From Sphingomonas sanxanigenens (lineage in GTDB: Bacteria > Pseudomonadota > Alphaproteobacteria > Sphingomonadales > Sphingomonadaceae): a stretch of 5,248 bases of DNA. Every line of letters starts with the position of its first letter. Position 1 is the stretch's first letter. Below are positions 1 to 5,248 of the stretch, in pieces. The notes below the pieces were generated by a model, which saw nothing but the letters and a program-made list of their open reading frames with translations, was not told the origin of the DNA and ran no database searches. The DNA lies in the NCBI GenBank assembly GCA_003240855.1, contig QFNN01000155.1:1-5248 (forward strand). Reading direction: 5' to 3'. The position numbers were made by a program, and so were the translations under genes.

Positions 1-189
1 ATACATGGGTTGCCGCGATCGAGCAGGTTATCGGTGCTATCAACTCTCATCCATAACTGTTCCCCTTCCGCCCCGATCCGGTTATGCACATGACGCGCGG
101 GGGCAGATCGTCTTGATGCTGGCCAAACAGGGGCGTTCAGAACTTTGCTATCCCGCCGATTCAGCAGCACCCCGCCGTTTGAATCGAAT
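1..189. other. Upstream flank without a supportable gene
   Basis: I see no convincing gene here. The + strand frame from base 3 reads TWVAAIEQVIGAINSHP and stops at 54-56, so it could be the last 17 codons of a gene entering from the left, but it is too short to judge. The minus strand is open in one frame across the whole stretch, but its third-position G/C (about 57%) is weak and it has no good start. From about 130 to 189 there are degenerate repeated blocks: CCCGCCG occurs at 152-158 and 171-177, each preceded by AT or AC and followed by similar TTCAG/TTTGA text. This style recalls the multi-repeat ends of some IS elements, but I cannot name one. No promoter with good -35 and -10 boxes and proper spacing stands out. 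Confidence 0.4.
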
Positions 190-214
190 TGAACCGCCCC
201 GGGATTGTCGGAGG
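190..214 (+). repeat. Putative left terminal inverted repeat of the IS3-like remnant
   Basis: TGAACCGCCCCGGGATTG followed by TCGGAGG starts with the TG dinucleotide usual for IS3-family ends and resembles IS51-group termini as I remember them. It lies 53 bases before the orfA-like ATG, a normal leader length for such elements. I found no matching inverted copy ending in GGGGCGGTTCA elsewhere in the window, so the partner end has been lost or lies outside. Confidence 0.62.
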
Positions 215-220
215 CCCTAA

Positions 221-236
221 CTCCTGAGAGGAAGGG
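221..236 (+). promoter_or_regulatory. Ribosome binding site with an overlapping small hairpin
   Basis: AGGAAGGG (229-236) is a strong Shine-Dalgarno sequence 6 to 10 bases before the ATG at 243. CTCCT at 221-225 can pair with AGGA at 229-232 (four pairs, GAG loop, plus one more pair if A233 bulges), so the site may be partly folded away. IS3-type leaders I remember carry a similar hairpin at this place (CTATC-TGAGAG-GATAG), so this is probably inherited from the element. The site supports the ATG at 243 as the working start today. Confidence 0.6.
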
Positions 237-242
237 TCTACG

Positions 243-334
243 ATGAGCAAGACGACGAACAAGTTTGCGCCGGAGGTTCAGCGCGCTGAAAGGCGGCTAT
301 TCGAACACCCTTCGCGGCTCGGCGCGCAATTGCC
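243..334 (+). pseudogene. IS3 orfA 5' remnant, fused in frame to the NACHT gene
   Basis: The first residues, MSKTTNKFAPEV, match the stereotyped start of IS3-family OrfA (MSKTTNKF.PEVRERAVRMV...), the small helix-turn-helix transposase subunit. After PEV the expected RERAVRMVxEH reads QRAERRLFEH, as if three bases were lost and others substituted. PSR is then followed by GGCGCGCAATTGCC, where an OrfA would read roughly TGGGGCGCAATTGCC, so there is a small insertion. Beyond this, none of the three frames gives the usual OrfA text (SIAAKIGC..., TLxxWV). The net effect of the indels leaves an open frame into the downstream gene. About 30 residues are too few for a working DNA-binding domain, so this is read as a decayed fragment that lends its ribosome site and start codon to the next gene. 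Confidence 0.7.
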
Positions 335-3300
335 TAGAGTGCGAGTCGTGACGCAATCTGATCCAAAGCCCTTAGCCGGCGAAGCAAGTCCTCACGACAT
401 CCGGAATCATGCGGGGGGTGCGGCTCCTGCTTCGGGACTGAACTTTCAGGCAGTCGTGACGGCGATCGCGGCCGTGCATCTGATCGATGGCAGCAAGATT
501 GGCTGGCTCGACGAACTAGCGGATGACACGCCGACCGCGATCTGGGCCGAAAGCGGCGGGCCGGGCGACGATGTTCGTCTCGAATTGCAGACGGCAACCG
601 CGGAGCTTCAGGCCAAGCGGGGGCTCTCAGCGAATGCGACGTTGTGGGAGGCGATGCTCGATATCGCTCGCGGACTGAACGGGGGCCGGATCGACTTCGG
701 CGTGCTTGCTGTATCCCCCGACAGCAGCCGGACGGTCAGGCATTTTCTGGAACAGAACCTGCGCCATGTCGGGAGTGGGCGCACCGATCGCCTCCACGAA
801 GTGGGCCGAAAATGGATCGCACAGCTCGATGAAGCTGGCCTCGATCCGGTCGCCATATCGCGCGCGATCCGTATCCAGACGGTCGCGGCCACGGACGGTA
901 ATGTGGATGCGATCCGTGCTGCCAAATCGATCCTAACGCGGCTTTGTGGCAGCGCTCAAATGGCGGATCTTGCGTGGCAAACGCTTGTCGAGGGCGCACA
1001 CGCGTTGATCGCCAGAAAGGGTCGCTGGGACCTGCTGGCCGTGGTTCGGCTCCTCTCGGCCGCCAATGTTTCCCTTGGCGGAACGAATGCGCCAGGCACG
1101 TCGATCGCGAAGGTGATCGACTGGGCTAAGGTCTCAAATCAAACCTTCACGGTGTTCGGCGCGGGACGCCCCGTCTCGCTCGACGCAGCCTGGATATCGC
1201 TCAGCGCTCGCTCTACCGACCTTGCAGCGACACCCGTCGATCCGGCGGCGGCAATGGCGCGGTATCGCGGTATCGACGCGACGCGCAGCAGTCAGGAACG
1301 CGAAGATCTCTACGACGCCGAATTTCTCGGCTGGTTCAAACGCAGAGGTGTCGTCGTGGCTGGTCCGGGCCTCGGCAAATCCACTTTGTTGCGTCGCCAG
1401 GCGCAACGATACGCCAATGAGGGCTATCCGGTCCTCAGAGTCCAGCTACGGAGAATTGCAGCAGGCCTTGCCGCTGGGGAGACTTTCGAAACCGCGATCC
1501 TGCGTCAGGGCCTTGAGGGATCGGGCATCGACGCGAACCGGGTAGCAAATCTCGGCGCGGACGGTTGGGTCTTGCTCGCCGATGGCCTGGATGAATGTGG
1601 CACCGCGCAAGAGGGCGTCGCTGACGCATTGGGTCGCTTCAACCTCGGCCATCCGGCCTGCCGGATCATCGTGACAACCCGGCCGATCGGCTATGAGACG
1701 ACTGCCTTGGCGGACTGGCCGCACTACGAGCTGATCCGGCCAGACAGCAATGGCGCAACCGCGCATGTCGGGCGATTGGTGGCCGCAATCGCTCCGGAAG
1801 GCAGCCTTTCCGGTGACGAGAGCCGTGCAGCCGCGACGGCCGCGTTTCATCGAAGTCAGCCTGCAAATGCTATCGCTACCGATCCCCAGCTTCTGGGAAT
1901 GGCGGCTTCGCTCATTGTTCGGAGCGAACCGCTCGGGCGATCACGAAGCGAATTGTTCCAGCGACTCTTCTCGTCGATTGAACGCAGCGCTGCGACGAGA
2001 GTCGAAAGCAGCGAGATTGACCTGGATATCTGCCATGCGGTGCTGGATCGGATTGGCTGGCGGCTGACCGCGGAACCGCTCGGCACTTATGAAGTCATTC
2101 TAGCGCAGGTCAGTGCGGAAGTGGCGACGCTACTCGATACGACGCAGCTGGCGGCGGCTCGGCAGGCGCGCCTCGCAACAAAGTTCTGGGAAGATATCGG
2201 CCTGGTCGAGCGCGTTCATCATCGCAGCACTTGGCTCCTTGCCTTTGTGCACAAGAGCTTTGGCGAATATGCCGCCGGCAGACTGCTGGCCGGAATGGAC
2301 ACGAATCGTCGCGCCGAGGAGTTGAGCCGCATTGCAGATTTGCCCGATTGGGCAGAGGTCCTGACCTTCGCGGCAAGTCAAGGCGTCGCCGTCGAAGTGA
2401 TCGATATGCTCCTGGCGAAGCTGGAAATCGAACGCGCTGTCCAGATCGCTGCGGACTCTATCGTCGATCTTTCGGACGAAAACGCGCAACGCTTGGCGAA
2501 GATAGCATTTTCCGCAATCGATAGTGGCGGCAATCAGATCAAACTTGGTTCGGCACTGGTGGGCTTGGCAGCGCGCTATCCTGCCGCCGTCGCGACCGAA
2601 GCCTCCGCGCGTCTCGCGAGCGCCGACGGTAAGGTTCGCCGCATCGCCTGGGCGTGTGCGGTCGAAGCCGGACCTGACTATCATGACCCCGATGAAGCGG
2701 CGGAGCAGGCGATTGCGATGCTCATGCGCGAAGACCCGGACGTACGCTCATCCTTGATGGGCGGCATCCGGTTGCGGACCTCCGGCGGTGTGGAGATCGC
2801 CCCCCGGATGGCGCTGACCAATTTGAAGCTATTGGTAGAGCGTTGGCCCTCAAGCGACGTCGAAGCGCATGTCGAGCAATTGTTTAGGGAAGGCAATGCG
2901 GGGTCCATCTACTTCCGTCAGGAGGTTCTGCGCATCGTTGAACCGCTCGGCATCAACCCCAAAGCGTTCAAAGAGCATCACAGCTCGCTCTTTGAAATGA
3001 TGCGCCCTGAAAGTGCCTATAACGGCGCCGAGACCAAGGCGGTCGCCGGCCTGCTGGATGGCATTTCCCAGGCGATCGGAATGGATACGACGGACGCAGC
3101 TGCGGTGTGCCTGGACCTCTCCTTGCATCCACCACTTCAACTGTCAGGCCTACTCGGGATTATCCGCTTTTGGGAATCACCGGGAAATGACGTTTGGGCA
3201 TGGACGAAATCCTACAGCGCCGAGGCAGTCGCCGAACTGCTCAGGATCGTCATCGCCCTGTCGAGCCTCGACACCGCCCGGCTCGCGCAAGAGGTCCAGA

Positions 3301-4304
3301 CCATCCGACGCAGGCTTGTCGAAGAAAAGCAGGTTTCTTTTTTCGGTGTGCTGGACGGTGTCCAGCACGTTCACATCGACGATCCGGAATGGGCACGGCT
3401 GGCGGAGACGGTCCCCAATTATTCGCTTGTCGAAGGTGCGCTTGAACATGAATCGGTCTGGGTCGTGGAGGTCGCCACCGCAATCCTCGCCCATTCGAAA
3501 CTGGCGCCTGACCATATTGCGCGGATGCTCGCCACGGCATCCGCGCTCGGCTTTGCCTCAGCCGGATATCTGGCGACGCGGCTACCCGAACCTGCCGGCA
3601 GCACCCTGATTCTTGAACGGCTTGAGGGGCCGCACGAAATCGGGATGCGCCACCTCTTCCAAACGCTCCAGTCGGCAAAAATCCCGTGGACCGCGCGTGT
3701 CGCGGCTGTCACAGAGCGGCATCTGCTTGGATCATCGCACTGGACGGCAACTGCCGCTGCTCGTTTTACCTCGGAGAGCGTTCGAGAGGGTGCCAAAGCC
3801 GATCCTGACATGCTCTGGCGGGCATATCGGCATTGGCAAGTCCATGAGCCGAAGCCGACGGATGATGGCGCTATTCCGGACAGTCCACGCGACGCACTGT
3901 TCGCGGCATTGCTGCATAGGGAGGCGGTCTCCGACAAGGCGCTTATCGAAGCAAGCCGGGATTCTCGCCACGACGTCAGCAAAGCGGCTGCCGACAGGCT
4001 ATTGTCCGTGGCTGGCCACGATCCGGCCGTCGTGCGGCTGATCGGCGCGGGGATCGCAACGGGCTCTGTCGGCCCTCATTTCTTGCGCAGCTTCCTTTCG
4101 CTGAAGCCGCCACTCGACCGGCAAACGGTCGATACGATCGTGCGCCGGCTGGAAGACCCCGAGCCGCGATGGCGGCTGGCTGCCGCAGGCGTACTTCGTG
4201 GCGACTATCTCCCACCGGAGAGGATCGCGCACTTCACGGCCATCCTGTCGAACGATCGGCACATCGAAATTCGCGAGGCCGTTGCATCAACTATACATCT
4301 TTGA
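243..4304 (+). CDS. NACHT-domain NLR-like NTPase, nuclease-like N-terminus and HEAT repeats (putative anti-phage sensor)
   Basis: A 1353-residue, probably cytoplasmic STAND NTPase; no signal peptide or membrane segment is seen. Residues 1-31 are IS3 orfA-derived. Residues 65-290 are a likely effector region with E103, GPGDD (106-110) and LQAK (122-125), resembling PD-(D/E)xK nucleases of the CAP4/DUF4297 kind. Residues 370-500 are the NACHT core: Walker A AGPGLGKST (373-381), Walker B LLADGLDE (444-451) and IIVTTRP (475-481). FVHKSFGEYAAG (668-679) is typical of the helical part after NACHT domains. Residues 745-1353 are alpha-helical, with clear HEAT-like units near 790-845 and 1295-1351. 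By family analogy the C-terminal half senses a phage component, the NTPase oligomerises, and the N-terminus cuts nucleic acid; specificity is unknown. The ATG at 243 has a good ribosome site. The ancestral start may instead be GTG at 339 or 348. The end is odd: the frame closes at CTT TGA while the +1 frame stays coding-like to 4476. I know no symbol for it. Confidence 0.9.
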   Translation: MSKTTNKFAPEVQRAERRLFEHPSRLGAQLPRVRVVTQSDPKPLAGEASPHDIRNHAGGAAPASGLNFQAVVTAIAAVHLIDGSKIGWLDELADDTPTAIWAESGGPGDDVRLELQTATAELQAKRGLSANATLWEAMLDIARGLNGGRIDFGVLAVSPDSSRTVRHFLEQNLRHVGSGRTDRLHEVGRKWIAQLDEAGLDPVAISRAIRIQTVAATDGNVDAIRAAKSILTRLCGSAQMADLAWQTLVEGAHALIARKGRWDLLAVVRLLSAANVSLGGTNAPGTSIAKVIDWAKVSNQTFTVFGAGRPVSLDAAWISLSARSTDLAATPVDPAAAMARYRGIDATRSSQEREDLYDAEFLGWFKRRGVVVAGPGLGKSTLLRRQAQRYANEGYPVLRVQLRRIAAGLAAGETFETAILRQGLEGSGIDANRVANLGADGWVLLADGLDECGTAQEGVADALGRFNLGHPACRIIVTTRPIGYETTALADWPHYELIRPDSNGATAHVGRLVAAIAPEGSLSGDESRAAATAAFHRSQPANAIATDPQLLGMAASLIVRSEPLGRSRSELFQRLFSSIERSAATRVESSEIDLDICHAVLDRIGWRLTAEPLGTYEVILAQVSAEVATLLDTTQLAAARQARLATKFWEDIGLVERVHHRSTWLLAFVHKSFGEYAAGRLLAGMDTNRRAEELSRIADLPDWAEVLTFAASQGVAVEVIDMLLAKLEIERAVQIAADSIVDLSDENAQRLAKIAFSAIDSGGNQIKLGSALVGLAARYPAAVATEASARLASADGKVRRIAWACAVEAGPDYHDPDEAAEQAIAMLMREDPDVRSSLMGGIRLRTSGGVEIAPRMALTNLKLLVERWPSSDVEAHVEQLFREGNAGSIYFRQEVLRIVEPLGINPKAFKEHHSSLFEMMRPESAYNGAETKAVAGLLDGISQAIGMDTTDAAAVCLDLSLHPPLQLSGLLGIIRFWESPGNDVWAWTKSYSAEAVAELLRIVIALSSLDTARLAQEVQTIRRRLVEEKQVSFFGVLDGVQHVHIDDPEWARLAETVPNYSLVEGALEHESVWVVEVATAILAHSKLAPDHIARMLATASALGFASAGYLATRLPEPAGSTLILERLEGPHEIGMRHLFQTLQSAKIPWTARVAAVTERHLLGSSHWTATAAARFTSESVREGAKADPDMLWRAYRHWQVHEPKPTDDGAIPDSPRDALFAALLHREAVSDKALIEASRDSRHDVSKAAADRLLSVAGHDPAVVRLIGAGIATGSVGPHFLRSFLSLKPPLDRQTVDTIVRRLEDPEPRWRLAAAGVLRGDYLPPERIAHFTAILSNDRHIEIREAVASTIHL
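435..1100 (+). other. N-terminal effector region, putative PD-(D/E)xK (CAP4/DUF4297-like) nuclease
   Basis: This covers residues 65-286 of the NACHT protein. It opens with GLNFQAVVTAIAAVHLIDG, a helix of the sort that leads CAP4-type domains. A strand follows with E103, the turn GPGDDV (D109, D110), and a second strand with L122-Q-A-K125. E...DD...QxK is the spacing expected of a PD-(D/E)xK active site in which Q replaces the usual D/E, as in CAP4 and Mrr-like enzymes. The putative catalytic codons lie at 549-617. Seen: the residues. Known: many Avs and bNACHT proteins carry such a nuclease before the NTPase. Inferred: that this one cuts DNA. It could also be a non-catalytic helical domain; the later part (residues 200-290) is purely helical. 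Confidence 0.5.
1350..2279 (+). other. NACHT NTPase core and following helical region
   Basis: This covers residues 370-679. The P-loop at 1359-1385 encodes AGPGLGKST; its first position is Ala373 rather than Gly, which is tolerated in the [AG]xxxxGK[ST] form. Walker B at about 1572-1595 encodes LLADGLDE, with D447, D450 and E451. This DGLDE form is typical of NACHT NTPases and argues against a plain AAA+ ATPase. The CRIIVTTRP strand at 1659-1685 carries the sensor arginine region. FVHKSFGEYAAG at 2244-2279 matches the FxHxSFxEYxAA signature that follows many bacterial NACHT modules. All nucleotide-binding residues I would expect are present, so the switch looks functional. Confidence 0.85.
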
Positions 4305-4476
4305 AACGAGCGACCGCTTCCTCCTGAACAACCTGCGGGAATCGCTGATGAGGCACGAAAGGCATCCTGCCATTTTGGCGAGGCGCCTCGACTTGGATCA
4401 GTCGTCGCAGCGGCCAGAGCGCGCTCAAATCAGGCTAGCGGTATATCGAACTGGTTGGCATAGAGGGGCGTGCTGA
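4299..4476 (+). other. +1-frame C-terminal continuation of the NACHT gene (frameshifted or recoded end)
   Basis: The main frame ends CAT CTT TGA. One base on, the +1 frame reads ETSDRFLLNNLRESLMRHE and then RHPAILARRLDLDQSS, and stops at 4474-4476 after 57 codons. In the first 38 codons about 79% end in G or C, as in the coding gene before it; the other two frames here show no protein-like text, and one stops quickly. FLLNNLRESLMRHE reads as the second helix of a HEAT repeat whose first helix is the annotated IREAVASTI. So this is probably the original C-terminus, separated either by a one-base insertion or by programmed +1 slippage. CTTTGAA resembles the bacterial prfB recoding heptamer CTTTGAC, but no Shine-Dalgarno-like stimulator precedes it (bases before it: ACTATACAT). 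A frameshift mutation or a sequencing error is the simpler explanation. Confidence 0.6.
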
Positions 4477-4492
4477 AGCTAACGCTCACGCC
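4467..4492. terminator. Possible hairpin between the convergent genes
   Basis: GGCGTG (4467-4472) and CACGCC (4487-4492) are perfect inverted 6-base arms, with an inner AGC/GCT pair around a TAAC loop. The hairpin sits where two convergent genes end. No T-run follows on either strand and the arms overlap the last codons of the minus-strand gene, so termination is only a suggestion. Confidence 0.22.
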
Positions 4493-5106
4493 GCTTCTGG
4501 ACCCGGCATCGGCCATTCGAGAGCCGTAAGTTCCTCGAGATCGCGCCTAAGCGCAGCACGCCCCTGATCGCCAAGATGTCGGAACGCCCAGCCAATCTCG
4601 AGCATTTCGGTGAGGATCCGTGCGATCACCCGCGCCAGATCGGGAACCCCTGACACCTCAATCGACCAGCCCATTGGTTCGAAATGGATGAATTGATTGC
4701 GCACTTCGCCGTGGATGCGCTTCAGCCAGGCCAGCTCGGCACCGGAGATCGCCACGCCGGCGGCATTGCTGCGGTCCCCAGCCGAGTGAGCCTTGCACAC
4801 CGCCTTGAGCAAATCCGGCAGGTTGAGCAGGTGTGTCTTAGACGGCGGCTGCGCCGCTGGGTCGGTCCGCTGCCTCTCGAAGAAATCCAGCCATTCGCCC
4901 GTATTCTGCTTCGTCAGCGCGCCAACAGGTGCGGCCGTGGTCGTGAGGTGGCATACACATGCACCCTGGAGGGCTGAATGGAGCGCGAGCATCGCCCATT
5001 TCCAAGCCTGCGGGTCATCGGCAAGGAACGGGACCATGCGCAAAGCGTGCCGGATCGAACCCGCCACGTCCTCTGTCTCATCAGTCCGAATCCATGCGTT
5101 CACCAA
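4486..5106 (-). CDS. HEPN-like protein with RNxxxH motif (putative RNase)
   Basis: A 206-residue soluble, mostly alpha-helical protein. WKWAMLALHSALQGA (35-49) is an amphipathic helix near the start. RIHGEVRNQFIHFEP (130-144) contains R136-N-Q-F-I-H141, the RX4-6H (RNxxxH) signature of HEPN domains, whose Arg and His cut RNA in dimeric HEPN toxins and in defence nucleases. GWSIEVSG follows, then a long helix to about residue 195. I remember a widespread uncharacterised family with the same WK.A..ALH.ALQ and RN.FIHF.P.GW.LE blocks, but not its name. The gene converges on the NACHT gene; a likely partial gene lies 36 bases upstream on the same strand. The start is TTG at 5106 (AAGGA nine bases before) or GTG at 5103 (AGGGGA five bases before); no ATG is available until Met24. 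No partner antitoxin is recognised, so toxin, ribosome-dependent RNase and inactive binding domain all remain possible. Confidence 0.82.
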   Translation of the reverse strand: MVNAWIRTDETEDVAGSIRHALRMVPFLADDPQAWKWAMLALHSALQGACVCHLTTTAAPVGALTKQNTGEWLDFFERQRTDPAAQPPSKTHLLNLPDLLKAVCKAHSAGDRSNAAGVAISGAELAWLKRIHGEVRNQFIHFEPMGWSIEVSGVPDLARVIARILTEMLEIGWAFRHLGDQGRAALRRDLEELTALEWPMPGPEAA

Positions 5107-5108
5107 TG

Positions 5109-5120
5109 TCCCCTGTCCTT
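5109..5120 (-). promoter_or_regulatory. Ribosome binding site deciding a non-ATG start
   Basis: On the minus strand the leader reads AAGGACAGGGGACA and then TTG GTG AAC. AAGGA suits the TTG (9-base gap), while AGGGGA suits the GTG one codon later (5-base gap) and is too close to the TTG (2 bases). The two candidate starts differ by one residue. An in-frame TGA at 5143-5145 limits any upstream extension to codons without an ATG. Confidence 0.5.
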
Positions 5121-5142
5121 CGAAAGAACGCGTTGGCGCCGA

Positions 5143-5247
5143 TCAAACGCGCTTCGGCTGGCCTAGGCCGGTCGCCAGGCTACCGATCCGGCAGGTACCA
5201 AAATATTTGCGCACGAACTCTTCCTGCGTTCGGTCGCATGCGATTAC
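5143..5247 (-). CDS. 3' end of an unidentified gene, cut by the window edge
   Basis: The minus-strand frame is open from the window edge to a TGA at 5145-5143 and reads VIACDRTQEEFVRKYFG and then TCRIGSLATGLGQPKRV (34 codons). About 68% of codons end in G or C, and both other minus frames contain stops. The sequence looks like natural protein (RTQEEFVRKYFG is a good helix). I do not recognise the family. The 36-base gap to the HEPN-like gene fits an operon, so this may be its functional partner. At this length chance openness cannot be excluded. Confidence 0.42.
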   Translation of the reverse strand, partial: VIACDRTQEEFVRKYFGTCRIGSLATGLGQPKRV

Positions 5248-5248
5248 C

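Larger units (their letters stand above)
190..334 (+). mobile_element. IS3-family insertion sequence, left-end remnant
   Basis: The stretch has the layout of the left end of an IS3-family element of the kind whose termini read TGAACCGCCCCGGG (IS51-like, from memory). A TG-starting terminal repeat begins at 190, a short leader follows with a CTGAGAGGA block and a Shine-Dalgarno site, and orfA starts at 243. The orfA text is clear for the first dozen codons and then decays with small indels; recognisable similarity ends at GCAATTGCC, about 334. The rest of orfA, orfB and a right terminal repeat are not in the window, so only a truncated left end remains. The target duplication cannot be checked because the right end is missing. 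The terminus and the orfA start support each other; the exact right boundary of the remnant is uncertain by some tens of bases. Confidence 0.72.

Noticed and set aside
5..220. Open + strand frame of 71 codons before the NACHT gene
   Set aside because: It runs across the IS-like terminus, has no ribosome site, and its protein text and codon use do not look natural.
1..224. Minus-strand frame open over the whole left flank, possibly a divergent partial gene
   Set aside because: Only about 57% G/C at third positions over the first 58 codons, no credible start, and it continues antisense into the orfA remnant; chance openness in GC-rich DNA is enough.
2130..2684. Long antisense open frame of 184 codons inside the NACHT gene
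   Set aside because: It lies opposite a well-supported coding frame, has no ribosome site I can see, and is the usual shadow of GC-rich coding DNA.
243..4304. Naming the gene as a specific Avs type
   Set aside because: The domain order is similar, but the recognisable repeats are HEAT-like rather than TPR-like and no alignment was possible, so only the general NACHT/NLR-like class is claimed.
4379..4390. Perfect palindrome CGAGGCGCCTCG
   Set aside because: It has no loop or T-run, and it falls in the coding-like +1 frame (ARRLD), where GC-rich codons explain it.
5160..5169. Palindrome GGCCTAGGCC near the right edge
   Set aside because: Short, GC-rich, inside the probable 3' end of a gene, and without a T-run; there is no evidence that it is an operator or terminator.
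1..5248. CRISPR array, tRNA or rRNA genes
   Set aside because: No regularly spaced repeats, cloverleaf-like sequence or rRNA text was seen on either strand.

Overview
The window is GC-rich, with third-position G/C bias in its genes, and looks like an accessory region of a proteobacterial chromosome or plasmid. An alphaproteobacterium of the sphingomonad type is my guess from base and codon style only. One very long gene dominates it, flanked by remnants of mobile DNA and by a second, convergent gene.

Layout, left to right. Bases 1-189 hold no gene I can support. At about 190 a sequence starts that looks like the left end of an IS3-family insertion sequence: a TGAACCGCCCCGGG-type terminal repeat, a short leader with a Shine-Dalgarno site, and the start of orfA (MSKTTNKF.PEV). 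The orfA similarity decays through small indels and ends near base 334, but the reading frame runs on without a break into a 1353-codon gene (243-4304). That gene has a putative PD-(D/E)xK/CAP4-like nuclease region, a clear NACHT-type STAND NTPase core (Walker A, DGLDE Walker B, TTRP sensor, FVHKSFGEYAAG motif), and a long helical C-terminal half that ends in HEAT-like repeats. This is the architecture of bacterial NLR-like anti-phage sensors (bNACHT/Avs-type). The frame closes at CTT TGA A, and the +1 frame just beyond it continues for 57 codons with coding-like composition. The annotated C-terminus is therefore probably a frameshifted or recoded end.

On the opposite strand, ending about 10 bases from the stop of that +1 extension, is a 206-residue gene (4486-5106) with an RNxxxH motif typical of HEPN-domain RNases. 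Upstream of it on the same strand is the apparent 3' end of another gene cut by the window edge (5143-5247), 36 bases away, so the two may form an operon.

Taken together, this looks like a piece of a defence island. It carries a one-protein nuclease-NACHT-HEAT sensor whose start appears to have been captured from an IS3 element, beside a HEPN-like protein whose link to the sensor is unproven. All assignments come from reading motifs and recalled family patterns; no search was run.
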